From Clostridiales bacterium (lineage in GTDB: Bacteria; Bacillota; Clostridia; Lachnospirales; Lachnospiraceae): 64,000 bases of DNA. Below the pieces are notes generated by a model, which saw nothing but the letters and a program-made list of their open reading frames with translations, was not told the DNA's origin and searched no databases. Below are positions 17,328-25,747 of this stretch, piece by piece. Each line of letters begins with the position of its first letter. The first letter of the stretch is position 1. A program made the translations under genes and the position numbers. The stretch is taken from contig JAHAFI010000007.1 in the NCBI GenBank assembly GCA_018374355.1, positions 1-64,000 of the forward strand, written 5' to 3'.

Positions 17328-19973
17328 ATGAACGTATCAAATAAAAAATGCATCCGCCGGCTCAGCTTCCGTACCCTCCGGGCATCGAAAAAAAGAAATC
17401 TCATCGCCATACTGGCCATTGCCCTGACTACGGTGCTGTTTACCTCACTTTTTACTATTGTAATGTCACTGAATGACAGCTATCAGGAGTATACCTTCCG
17501 TCAGATCGGCGGCTACAACCACGGTTCCTTTAAGGAAGTCACCGAGGAACAGATTGAGGAATTTTCCTCTCATCCCAAAATTCGGGATGCAGGTGTGCGG
17601 ACTACCATCGGTTACACCAGTACGGGCGTCTTTTCCAAAGTTCCGGCAGAGCTGAGTTATATGGATGAAAATATGACGAAATGGAGTTACTGCACGCCTA
17701 CCGAGGGACGTGCTCCCTCTTCCCTTCAGGAGATTGCCATGGACCGGAAGGCATTGGAGCTTCTCGGCATCGAACCCGAACTTGGAGCGCAGGTTTCCCT
17801 TACATGGACGGACGCTTTGCAGGATAAGCCCCGTGAACATACCGACACCTTTACACTGGTGGGCTGGTGGGAATTTGATTCCCTGTCCCCGGTACATTTT
17901 ATCAATCTTTCCAAAGAGTATACCGATCAGGCGACGGCTGCTGCCATTGCTGACGGTTACCCTGCTTACCGTACCGACCTGAACGTAATGCTGGCTTCCA
18001 GCGTCAATATCCGGGGTGTCATGGAATCCATTGATACGGATCTTGGCTATCAGTGGGAAGATCAGAGCGCAGACAACTGTGTACGAATCGGTGTAAACTG
18101 GGGATATACCAGCGCAGAACTGGCTTCCAATCTGGACCCTCAGGTAGTGCTTGCCATCGTATCCTTTATTTTACTGGTGATCTTTACCGGCTACCTGATT
18201 ATTTACAATATTTTCCGCATCTCCGTCTCCGAGGATATCCGGTTCTACGGGCTGCTGAAGACCATCGGCGTAACCCCCAGACAGCTTCGGCGGATTATTC
18301 GTCATCAGGCTCTCGGTCTGGCCGGCGTTGGAATCCCTGTGGGTGTTGTAATCGGATACGGGATTGGAGCGCTTCTGACTCCCACCGCTCTGTCAATCAC
18401 AGACCTGAATCTGAAGACCAGCCTCAGCCTTTCCCCGGTGATCTTTGTGGCTTCCGCCCTGTTTTCCCTGATCACCGTGTTCCTTTCTTGTCTGCGCCCG
18501 GGACATCTGGCCTCCAAAGTCTCTCCTATTGAGGCTACAAAGTATACAGAAGTCATGTCCACAGGGAAGAAACAGCGCAGTACCCGGGGCGCCAGAGTTC
18601 ATCAGATGGCATGGGCCAATCTGGGACGCAGCAAAGGCAAAACAATCTTAGTGGTGGTTTCCCTGTCATTGGCGGTCACTCTGCTGACCATCCTGTATAC
18701 CTTTACCACAGGCTTTGACATGGAAAAATACCTGAATAAAAATACTGCTGCGGATTTTCTTTTTGGCTCGACCAGATATTTCCAAGCGGAATCCGGAGTT
18801 GAAGCTAATCCTGAACTGGAAGCGATGGTTGAAACGATGAAGCAGCAGCTTGAAGTCAGGGATGATGGCTGCGCCTACACGATCACCGGATACAACGACC
18901 CGGTATCCTGGGTTCCTGAAAAAACGATCCGCCAACAGCTGAAGGTATTTCTCTCCCCGGAAGAAATGGAGCAAAGGCTTTCCAAGGAAGAGCGCCGGGG
19001 AGATCTGATCGCCTCTCCCTGCATCATTGAGGGAATGGACTCCAATCTTTTTGATCGTGTCACCGTGCTGGAAGGTGATCTGAATCCCCTGTTTGATCCC
19101 ACGCAGAAGGCAATCGCCATTCAGGTGGAGGTGGATGATTACGGAAATCCCTACGGAGATTATCCCGAGATCGGCTCCAAACTTCCGGTCACCTATGTGG
19201 AAGAGGGGTATTTTGTGGACAGACGGACCGGAGAGCTTTGCGATGACACCACACCGACGGAATTTCTGCAATACACCATCGGAAAAGGGCACGACGTAGA
19301 GTATACCGTCTGTGCGCTGGTGGAGGTTCCCTCTACTATGGGATTCCGCTACGCAAAATCCGGTTATACCGCCCTTCTTCCCGTTAACGCTCTCCGCGAA
19401 GACAGCGCCCTTGAAGTTACGCCTCTCTTCTATCTCTTCGACACACCGAATGCAGCTTCTGAGGCCGAAGCTGAAAAGTTTTTGAGTGAGCTCACAGAAG
19501 ACGACTCCTCCGAGTTCATGTACGAAAGCAAGGAAACGGTGCGGAAAGAGTTTGAAAACTTTCAGCAAATGTTCCTGATTTTGGGAGGTATCCTCTGCTT
19601 TATTATCAGTCTTGTGGGAATTTTGAATTTCTTTAACGCCATCATGACAGGAATCCTGTCCAGAAAACGGGAATTCGCCGTCCTTCAGTCCATCGGTATG
19701 ACCGGAAAGCAACTGAAGCAGATGCTGATTTATGAGGGGCTGTTCTATGCACTGGCTGCTATTGCCTTCTCCCTTGTCCTCTCTCTGGCGCTCAGTCCGC
19801 TGGTGGGATATCTGATGGAGAATATGTTCTGGTTCTACACCTACCGCCTGACCGTCCTTCCGGTAGTGCTGACCGCTCCCGTCTTTCTTTTACTGGGAGC
19901 TGCGCTTCCTATGGCGATCTACCGGGCAATTCGGAAAGCAACCATTGTGGAGCGGCTGCGGGAAAATGAATAA
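17328..19973 (+). CDS. Large FtsX-type ABC transporter permease
   Basis: An 881-residue permease made of two FtsX-like halves. There is an N-terminal membrane helix (about 24-46), a ~230-residue extracytoplasmic domain, three helices near 275-400, another near 440-460, a second extracytoplasmic domain (about 465-740) and three C-terminal helices. A characteristic cytoplasmic segment RKREFAVLQSIGMTGKQLKQ precedes the last helices. The topology fits transporters that remove or sense antimicrobial peptides, but the single ~210-residue BceB loop arrangement is not seen, so the substrate is uncertain. GGGGGTGG serves as ribosome site. Confidence 0.92.
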   Translation: MNVSNKKCIRRLSFRTLRASKKRNLIAILAIALTTVLFTSLFTIVMSLNDSYQEYTFRQIGGYNHGSFKEVTEEQIEEFSSHPKIRDAGVRTTIGYTSTGVFSKVPAELSYMDENMTKWSYCTPTEGRAPSSLQEIAMDRKALELLGIEPELGAQVSLTWTDALQDKPREHTDTFTLVGWWEFDSLSPVHFINLSKEYTDQATAAAIADGYPAYRTDLNVMLASSVNIRGVMESIDTDLGYQWEDQSADNCVRIGVNWGYTSAELASNLDPQVVLAIVSFILLVIFTGYLIIYNIFRISVSEDIRFYGLLKTIGVTPRQLRRIIRHQALGLAGVGIPVGVVIGYGIGALLTPTALSITDLNLKTSLSLSPVIFVASALFSLITVFLSCLRPGHLASKVSPIEATKYTEVMSTGKKQRSTRGARVHQMAWANLGRSKGKTILVVVSLSLAVTLLTILYTFTTGFDMEKYLNKNTAADFLFGSTRYFQAESGVEANPELEAMVETMKQQLEVRDDGCAYTITGYNDPVSWVPEKTIRQQLKVFLSPEEMEQRLSKEERRGDLIASPCIIEGMDSNLFDRVTVLEGDLNPLFDPTQKAIAIQVEVDDYGNPYGDYPEIGSKLPVTYVEEGYFVDRRTGELCDDTTPTEFLQYTIGKGHDVEYTVCALVEVPSTMGFRYAKSGYTALLPVNALREDSALEVTPLFYLFDTPNAASEAEAEKFLSELTEDDSSEFMYESKETVRKEFENFQQMFLILGGILCFIISLVGILNFFNAIMTGILSRKREFAVLQSIGMTGKQLKQMLIYEGLFYALAAIAFSLVLSLALSPLVGYLMENMFWFYTYRLTVLPVVLTAPVFLLLGAALPMAIYRAIRKATIVERLRENE

Positions 19974-20002
19974 ATCGTACGGAAAACCTCCGGCAAATTA
20001 CA

Positions 20003-20034
20003 GAGCGGCTCGTCAGTTAACTGACGAGCCGCTC
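20003..20034. terminator. 32-bp perfect palindrome between convergent genes
   Basis: Arms GAGCGGCTCGTCAGTT and AACTGACGAGCCGCTC meet without any spacer. The element lies between the ends of the permease (+) and the Crp/Fnr gene (-). There is no T-tract on either strand. A bidirectional terminator is most likely; a protein-binding site is possible. Confidence 0.6.
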
Positions 20035-20062
20035 GCAGCAAATACGCCAAGGCATACTTGAT

Positions 20063-20734
20063 TTATATTTTTTGATAAAGCTTCTTCCTGTCCAAAATCC
20101 TCACACCGCCCCGAAACAGCTCCACGCTTCCCTCCTGAACCATCTGTTTCAGGCTGCGGCTGACTGCCTCCCTTGCACTTCCTATGGCGCGGGCAATCTG
20201 CTCCTGTGTCATCGGCACCTGATCGGAATGGCATCTGGCCGCCTCATCCAGCAAAAATTCTGCCAGACGCTGCTCCAGACTGGCAAAGAGCATCTTCTGC
20301 ACTGCCAAAATAATATCAGAAAAACTTTCATTCATCATCTTGTAAATGAAATTCTCCAGATAGATATTTTTTTCCATAATTTCCCTTATCATCCCTGTCG
20401 GTAGAAGACAGATTTCACACTCCGTCTCCGCTTCAAGCTGCACATCGAAGGTCACGGAAGACAACAGACAGGAGCCGGACAGCATACACAATTCTCCTTC
20501 GTGAATCCGGCAGACTGTTGCCTCTTTTCCATCCTCTGACACGAGGTAAACTCTCATAGTCCCTCTCCATACCAGAAACAGGCCCAGACAGTCACTCCCG
20601 CTTCCGGTCACATATTGCCTTTCCCGATACGTATTCCACCTTGCCTGTGCTTTCAGAGTCTCCTTCTGCTGTTCTGTCAGTTTTTCCCAGAAGGAATATT
20701 TCCGGAATAACTGTTCTATTTTCTGTCGTTCCAT
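20063..20734 (-). CDS. Crp/Fnr family transcriptional regulator
   Basis: A 223-residue regulator. An N-terminal cyclic-nucleotide-binding-like beta-barrel (about 15-125) is followed by a dimer helix and a C-terminal winged HTH with MTQEQIARAIGSAREAVSRS at about 175-195. There is no Fnr-type N-terminal cysteine cluster, so it is unlikely to carry an iron-sulfur sensor. A conserved cNMP phosphate-binding motif is not obvious, so the ligand is unknown. It is separated by 39 bp from the membrane protein gene upstream and may be co-transcribed with it. Confidence 0.9.
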   Translation of the reverse strand: MERQKIEQLFRKYSFWEKLTEQQKETLKAQARWNTYRERQYVTGSGSDCLGLFLVWRGTMRVYLVSEDGKEATVCRIHEGELCMLSGSCLLSSVTFDVQLEAETECEICLLPTGMIREIMEKNIYLENFIYKMMNESFSDIILAVQKMLFASLEQRLAEFLLDEAARCHSDQVPMTQEQIARAIGSAREAVSRSLKQMVQEGSVELFRGGVRILDRKKLYQKI

Positions 20735-20773
20735 AACTGCTCCCTTCTAAATTATCATACTACTTCAGGATGA

Positions 20774-21631
20774 TTACTCATTTTCTACATTTTCCTTCTT
20801 TTCCTGCTCTTCTTCAACGATCCGCAGGAAATCTGCCTCCTCGTCCTTCATTCTCGGGATAAACCGTTTGGCAAATTTCCCCTGTCCCCTCTTTTTCACA
20901 TAGAAAAATCCGATCACAGAGAATACTACTGCGCCAATAAAGTTTACAAACAGATCCTTCATAGTGTCCAAGAGCCCAATATCCAGATAGCCTCCCAGTC
21001 CCAGCTCTTTTCCGTTCACTATGACTTCATTGATTCCATCAATGTGAATCACCTGATTGCCGCCGGAAGGATCCAACATTACGGTAGAAATATGATTGAC
21101 CACCGCATCCTTCTGCATATCCAGTCCTCCGAACATATCCATCCCGCACTCAAAAAATTCCCACATCACACCAATGGTCATGGAAAAGCAAAAGGCCACA
21201 AATGCCATGTATACCGGGGAAAGCTTAAATTTTATCCGTTCGTCCCTATTCAGGATATCCACCAAAGAAAATCCGATGGCTGCGGCAAGAAATCCGTTCA
21301 GTGTGTGGAGGATGGTATCCCAGCCCGGAATCCTTGTGTAATAGGAACCGATCTCTCCCAAAATCTCCGCTGCAAAAATAAATACCAGCACAATAATTTC
21401 CAGCGTGGTGGGAATCTCAATTTTAAATTCCACCTGAATAAAGCTTGGAACGATCATCAGCAGCAGCGTAAGTATACAGTAAAAAACATTTTCATAATTG
21501 CGGTTGAAAATCTGCAGGACCATGACGAGAATCACCAGCCCCCGCAGTATAAAATATACTGCCGAGGAACTTTTATGCTCGCGAATCTCCATCTGTACCG
21601 CCTTTAATCTGTTCTTGGTCTTTTGAATCAT
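20774..21631 (-). CDS. Multi-pass membrane protein, DUF2238/YjdF-like
   Basis: A 285-residue protein with about six to seven hydrophobic segments in the first 170 residues, one near 225-245 and a charged, glutamate-rich cytoplasmic tail. The sequences WDTILHTLNGFLAAAIGFSL and GVMWEFFECGMDMF carry His and Glu residues inside membrane segments, as in DUF2238 proteins. Function is unknown. The upstream region carries an inverted copy of the fba leader repeat. I recognise the family only tentatively. Confidence 0.7.
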   Translation of the reverse strand: MIQKTKNRLKAVQMEIREHKSSSAVYFILRGLVILVMVLQIFNRNYENVFYCILTLLLMIVPSFIQVEFKIEIPTTLEIIVLVFIFAAEILGEIGSYYTRIPGWDTILHTLNGFLAAAIGFSLVDILNRDERIKFKLSPVYMAFVAFCFSMTIGVMWEFFECGMDMFGGLDMQKDAVVNHISTVMLDPSGGNQVIHIDGINEVIVNGKELGLGGYLDIGLLDTMKDLFVNFIGAVVFSVIGFFYVKKRGQGKFAKRFIPRMKDEEADFLRIVEEEQEKKENVENE

Positions 21632-21671
21632 TGTTTATCCTTTCTCGTATAGTTTTCAAGGTATTTTCTTG

Positions 21672-21702
21672 ACTATGAAGGACAGAGTCCTGAATAGTTA
21701 TG
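21672..21702 (-). repeat. Inverted copy of the fba leader repeat
   Basis: Read on the minus strand this segment matches 12811-12839, beginning AACTATTCAGGAC and ending TCATAGTC, with about two differences in 30 bases. It lies upstream of the DUF2238-like gene. No second arm is visible, so it is a half element. Confidence 0.6.
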
Positions 21703-21759
21703 TATTTCCTATTATACACGGTTTCTTCCATGAAAAAAAGGGCTTATATAATTTCATAC

Positions 21760-21810
21760 AAAAACAGCGCCGACTCTGTTTCGCAATGAAACAAAATCAA
21801 CGCTGTTTTT
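21760..21810 (-). terminator. Alpha operon terminator after rplQ
   Basis: AAAAACAGCG pairs with CGCTGTTTTT, extended inward by partly paired GTTTC/GAAAC, and followed on the minus strand by a T-rich end. It lies 60 bp downstream of the rplQ stop codon and closes the operon. Confidence 0.8.
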
Positions 21811-21869
21811 TATCACATCAACCTTCCGGCAAAGCCCTCCGGTTATCTACGGTTTGATTCGGCTCTGAA

Positions 21870-22406
21870 TTATACCAGCTCCAGAACAACTTCCATAGCA
21901 GCATCACCTTTACGAGGTCCGATTTTGATGATTCTTGTGTAACCACCGTTACGTCCAACGTATTTCGGAGCGATTTCATTGAACATTTTTTCTGCCATGT
22001 CAACGTTCTTTGTGTTTTTCTTCTTTCCAGCAGCATCTGCAGGAACAACTTTTACCGGATAGAATACTTTCATCATCTGGCGTCTTGCATGCAGTCTGGA
22101 AGGAGCGTCTTTGGTGATTTCTTTCTGTACTTCATCGTATACAGTTACTTTCTTACCATCAACTACTTCTTTCACTCTTTTGCCTTCTGCATCTTTACGA
22201 GCAACTTTAGCAGTAACAGTTACTTTCTCAAAGTTGTCTTTTTCTTTTACAGCCAGAGCGATCAGGCCTTCTGCTACTTTACGGATTTCTTTAGCTTTTG
22301 CTTCTGTTGTCACGATTTTTCCGTGGAATAACAGATTTGTTACCTGGTTTCTGATTAACGCTTTTCTCTGAGAAGATGTTCTGCTCAGTTTTCTATATCC
22401 TGCCAT
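21870..22406 (-). CDS. rplQ: Ribosomal protein L17 (bL17), enlarged form
   Basis: Large-subunit protein near the exit tunnel. The start at 22406 gives MAGYRKLSRTSSQRKALIRN with GGAGG upstream, and 178 residues. That is clearly longer than the ~120-127 of B. subtilis or E. coli. The excess is a lysine-rich insertion in roughly residues 65-130 (VKEVVDGKKVTVYDEVQKEI and onward), while the C-terminal GGYTRIIKIGPRKGDAA is canonical. It is the last gene of the alpha operon. Confidence 0.95.
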   Translation of the reverse strand: MAGYRKLSRTSSQRKALIRNQVTNLLFHGKIVTTEAKAKEIRKVAEGLIALAVKEKDNFEKVTVTAKVARKDAEGKRVKEVVDGKKVTVYDEVQKEITKDAPSRLHARRQMMKVFYPVKVVPADAAGKKKNTKNVDMAEKMFNEIAPKYVGRNGGYTRIIKIGPRKGDAAMEVVLELV

Positions 22407-22538
22407 TATATTTTCCTCCATTTGTGGAACAATATATCATGCATCTTCGGCCTTACTGATATACTGCTTTTTTATCTACAAATTATCTCTTTACCCTACC
22501 GACATCCTCTGCCGGCAGTCGCAGATTACTCTGCGCTT

Positions 22539-23498
22539 TTATTCTTCACCGGGATTCAACTGTAATCCCAGTTCTTTCAGCTTCGCCAGTACTTCTTCCA
22601 GAGATTTGCGTCCCAGATTGCGGACTTTCATCATATCTTCGGAAGTTCTGTTGCAAAGCTCTTCAACTGTATTGATTCCTGCTCTCTTCAGACAGTTGTA
22701 GGAACGAACAGACAGCTCCAGCTCGTCAATGTTCATCTCCAGAACTTTTTCTTTTTCATTGTCCTCTTTTTCAATCATGACTTCAGCAGTCTTAGCATTT
22801 TCAGAGAGGTCAATAAACAGCTTCAGATGCTCGCTCAATACTTTTGCTGCAAGGCTGACAGCTTCATCCGGATCAAGTGTTCCTTTTGTATAAACATCCA
22901 GAGTCAGTTTATCAAAGTCGGTAATCTGACCAACACGGGTGTTCTGTACTGTCAGGTTTACACGCTCAACCGGTGTATAGATAGAATCCACAGCAATCAC
23001 TCCGATCGCCATATCTTCTGTCTTTCCTTTTTCTGCGCTGACGTAACCCCGGCCTTTTGTAATGGTAAGCTCCATGTACAGTTTGCTGTCCGGTCCGCCG
23101 TTCAGGGTTGCAATAATCTGGTTGGGATTCATGATCTCGATATCCTGATCAACCTGAATATCGGATGCCCGTACCACGCCTTCACCCTCGAATTCGATGT
23201 AAGCGATCTTAGGATCGTTGCTCTCGCTGCTGTTTTTGATAGCAAGGCTTTTCAGATTCATGATGATCTCTGTTACATCTTCTTTGACACCCGGAATGGA
23301 ACTGAATTCGTGTAAAACGCCTTCAATCTTCACCTGACTTACGGCTGCTCCCGGCAGGGAAGACAGCATGATTCTTCTCAGAGAATTTCCCAGAGTGGTA
23401 CCATAGCCTCTTTCCAGCGGTTCTACAACAAATCTGCCATATTTTTTATCATCGGAAATTTCTGTAATCTCAATTTTCGGTTTGTTGAAATCAAACAT
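22539..23498 (-). CDS. rpoA: RNA polymerase alpha subunit
   Basis: A 319-residue protein of normal length. The N-terminal assembly domain has the diagnostic YGTTLGNSLRRIMLSSLPGAA. The C-terminal domain that binds UP elements and activators has LELSVRSYNCLKRAGINTVE and ends RNLGRKSLEEVLAKL. It lies between rpsD and rplQ, the standard Firmicute order. Confidence 0.98.
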   Translation of the reverse strand: MFDFNKPKIEITEISDDKKYGRFVVEPLERGYGTTLGNSLRRIMLSSLPGAAVSQVKIEGVLHEFSSIPGVKEDVTEIIMNLKSLAIKNSSESNDPKIAYIEFEGEGVVRASDIQVDQDIEIMNPNQIIATLNGGPDSKLYMELTITKGRGYVSAEKGKTEDMAIGVIAVDSIYTPVERVNLTVQNTRVGQITDFDKLTLDVYTKGTLDPDEAVSLAAKVLSEHLKLFIDLSENAKTAEVMIEKEDNEKEKVLEMNIDELELSVRSYNCLKRAGINTVEELCNRTSEDMMKVRNLGRKSLEEVLAKLKELGLQLNPGEE

Positions 23499-23587
23499 AC
23501 CATGCCCTCCTTATTGGGATATTATTTTTCACTGAGGGTAACATATGGGAAACGACCCACACGAAACGTATGAGCCGTGACTCATTA

Positions 23588-24181
23588 TTATTTGGAATAC
23601 AACTCGACGATAAGCATTTCATCAACAGGTACGTCAATTACTTCTCTTGCAGGAGCTTCTTTAACAGTTCCTTTTAATGCTTCCTGATCTACATCCAGCC
23701 ATTCCGGAACCAGTCTTCCGCCAGTTACCTCCAGAATATCTTTATATCTCTGAGAAGCTTTCTTAGCTTCTTTGATTTCGATCTGGTCACCAGCTTTTAC
23801 CTGATAAGATGGAATGTTAACCTGTTTGCCGTTTACCAGTACATGTTTGTGGTCAACGATCTGACGAGCTTCTCTTCTGGTTCTTGCGAATCCCAGACGG
23901 AAGATTACGTTATCCAGTCTCATTTCCAGCATTGTCATCAGGTTTGGACCTGTCAGTCCCGGCATTTTGTCAGCTTTCTCGTAGTAGTTACGGAAAGGTT
24001 TTTCCAGAACACCGTAGATGAATTTTGCTTTCTGTTTTTCTCTTAACTGCAGACCGTACTCAGACATCTTACGGTTTGCTCTTTTTAACTGTCTTGTGGA
24101 TTTTTTATCAATTCCTAAATAGATTGGATCCATACCTAAAGATCTACATCTTTTCAGAACAGGTACTCTATTAACTGCCAT
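23588..24181 (-). CDS. rpsD: Ribosomal protein S4 (uS4)
   Basis: A 197-residue small-subunit assembly protein that binds 16S rRNA early. The S4 RNA-binding domain appears at RLDNVIFRLGFARTRREARQ and HVLVNGKQVNIPSY. The N terminus (MAVNRVPVLKRCRSLGMDP) lacks the four-cysteine zinc cluster, so this is the zinc-independent form. In many bacteria S4 represses its own operon by binding mRNA, which is relevant to the structured leader before rpsM. Confidence 0.97.
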   Translation of the reverse strand: MAVNRVPVLKRCRSLGMDPIYLGIDKKSTRQLKRANRKMSEYGLQLREKQKAKFIYGVLEKPFRNYYEKADKMPGLTGPNLMTMLEMRLDNVIFRLGFARTRREARQIVDHKHVLVNGKQVNIPSYQVKAGDQIEIKEAKKASQRYKDILEVTGGRLVPEWLDVDQEALKGTVKEAPAREVIDVPVDEMLIVELYSK

Positions 24182-24200
24182 AATCTACTGACCTCCTAAA

Positions 24201-24596
<396 letters not shown>

Positions 24597-24690
24597 TTTA
24601 AAAACTAACCTACACTTTCTTATATTCTTATTGATAAATGGTTACATTTGCTAAGCTGCTTTCAGCTCGCCTGCATCAACTGTACAGAAA

Positions 24691-25059
24691 TTATTTTTTC
24701 TTGTTTGCAACAGTTCTCTTCGGGCCTTTTCTTGTTCTTGCGTTGGTCTTTGTTTTCTGACCACGAACCGGCAGGCTCTTTCTGTGACGGATACCTCTGT
24801 AGCATCCGATTTCCTGCAGACGTTTGATGTTCATAGCGATCTCTCTTCTCAGATCACCTTCTACAGTCTGAGTCTCATCGATTACAGCACTGATTCTTTT
24901 TACTTCTTCGTCCGTGATATCTCTTACACGGGTATCCGGATTTACATTTGCTTCTTTCAGGATACGGGTAGCGCTTGTTCTACCGATTCCGTAGATGTAA
25001 GTTAATCCGATTTCAATACGTTTTTCTCTTGGTAAGTCTACACCAGCAATACGTGCCAT
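24691..25059 (-). CDS. rpsM: Ribosomal protein S13 (uS13)
   Basis: A 122-residue small-subunit head protein. The start at 25059 gives MARIAGVDLPREKRIEIGLT with GGAGG 8 nt upstream; the upstream extension of the open frame is leader sequence. The C-terminal RNA- and tRNA-contacting tail GQKTKTNARTRKGPKRTVAN is canonical. A 348-nt structured spacer separates it from rpmJ. Confidence 0.97.
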   Translation of the reverse strand: MARIAGVDLPREKRIEIGLTYIYGIGRTSATRILKEANVNPDTRVRDITDEEVKRISAVIDETQTVEGDLRREIAMNIKRLQEIGCYRGIRHRKSLPVRGQKTKTNARTRKGPKRTVANKKK

Positions 25060-25407
25060 GTATTTTTCCTCCATTTTCTGCTGATCAGCTCCCGGCAGCT
25101 CATATGCTTGCATATGCCTGAAATGTCGTGCCACTACTGATCTTTTTTAATATTTTCCTAATTGGGATGCCGGTATGTGAGCATCCAGCCATGTCTCCAT
25201 GACCTTTCCGGCTGGGCCGGTATTAAGCAATATTATAAGGGATGCAACGCTCTCATCGGCGTTCATCCGCCGGAGGCTCCCCGGTACACCACTCCCGGAG
25301 TTCTCTCATTATAATATTTAAACAGTACAACACATCCAGATGTGTCCTACTGCAGCCGCACTTAATTTTGAAGCTTTCCTCCAAACAGTCAGACTAAATT
25401 GACGGTA
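25060..25407 (-). promoter_or_regulatory. 348-nt structured leader between rpmJ and rpsM
   Basis: No gene. On the minus strand the spacer can fold extensively. A perfect 10-bp long-range pair (AATATTATAA / TTATAATATT, plus-strand 25229-25238 and 25309-25318) encloses smaller stems, including a GGCG/CGCC stem. Further 3' are CCGGC/GCCGG, a CATG-GAGA-CATG hairpin, GGATG/CATCC and a perfect CATATGC-AA-GCATATG hairpin just before the ribosome site. The position matches where alpha-operon autoregulation acts in other bacteria, so an S4-type mRNA regulatory element is a reasonable inference. Confidence 0.6.
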
Positions 25408-25521
25408 TTAGCCCTGTCTCTGTTTGTGTTTTGGATTCTCGCAGATTACTCTGATGCTTCCTTTTCTTTTAATGATTTTACATTTTTCACAGATAGGTTT
25501 AACAGATGATCTAACTTTCAT
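25408..25521 (-). CDS. rpmJ: Ribosomal protein L36 (bL36)
   Basis: A 37-residue protein, MKVRSSVKPICEKCKIIKRK and onward to KHKQRQG. The zinc-binding pattern Cys11-X2-Cys14...Cys27...His32 is intact, so this is the C+ form. AGGAGG lies 7 nt before the ATG. In most Firmicutes rpmJ directly follows infA; here infA is more than 32 kb away. Confidence 0.97.
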   Translation of the reverse strand: MKVRSSVKPICEKCKIIKRKGSIRVICENPKHKQRQG

Positions 25522-25545
25522 TTGAATCCTCCTTTCCTCTCTCTA

Positions 25546-25608
25546 GGCCAAATGGCCATAGTGGTATTCCCTTGCGGGAATTTCCTTTTTTTACCGGTCA
25601 GATGACCG
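25546..25608 (-). promoter_or_regulatory. Three tandem small hairpins in the rpmJ leader
   Basis: Within the predicted leader lie three perfect short hairpins: CGGTCA/TGACCG (25595-25608), ATTCCC-GCAA-GGGAAT with a GNRA loop read on the minus strand (25566-25581), and GGCCA/TGGCC (25546-25557). Their regular placement suggests a leader with regulatory or stabilising function. Confidence 0.5.
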
Positions 25609-25642
25609 TGTGGTGAAAACCTCTGTTTTTGCGCACAAAAAA

Positions 25643-25682
25643 AGAGCGCTACACAAAAGTTCGTTTTATAGTATAGCACTCT
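25643..25682 (-). terminator. Terminator of the Tad/FHA operon
   Basis: On the minus strand AGAGTGCTATAC pairs with GTGTAGCGCTCT (12 bp with G-T pairs) and runs into TTTTTTT. It lies 66 bp after the stop codon of the last FHA gene. The same DNA carries the -10 of the next promoter. Confidence 0.75.
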
Positions 25683-25698
25683 CTTTGTTAAAAAGCAA
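25670..25698 (-). promoter_or_regulatory. Promoter of the rpmJ-rplQ (alpha) operon
   Basis: On the minus strand: -35 TTGCTT (25693-25698), exactly 17 bp, -10 TATACT (25670-25675), with an extended TGC before it. Predicted start near 25663, giving a ~140-nt leader to rpmJ. It overlaps the terminator hairpin of the upstream operon. It provides the separated alpha operon with its own transcription. Confidence 0.75.
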
Positions 25699-25747
25699 GC
25701 GGTTTTTTCGGGTTTTTCAAGGATTTTTACTGTTTTTCCGATTGCTT

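Noticed and set aside
25081..25134. N-terminal extension of rpsM upstream of 25059
   Set aside because: The upstream frame lies in a structured leader; GGAGG and the family N terminus both mark 25059 as the start.
25229..25318. Internal promoter from TATAAT sequences in the rpsM leader
   Set aside because: No acceptable -35 lies 16-18 bp upstream of either TATAAT; they form the arms of the 10-bp inverted repeat.
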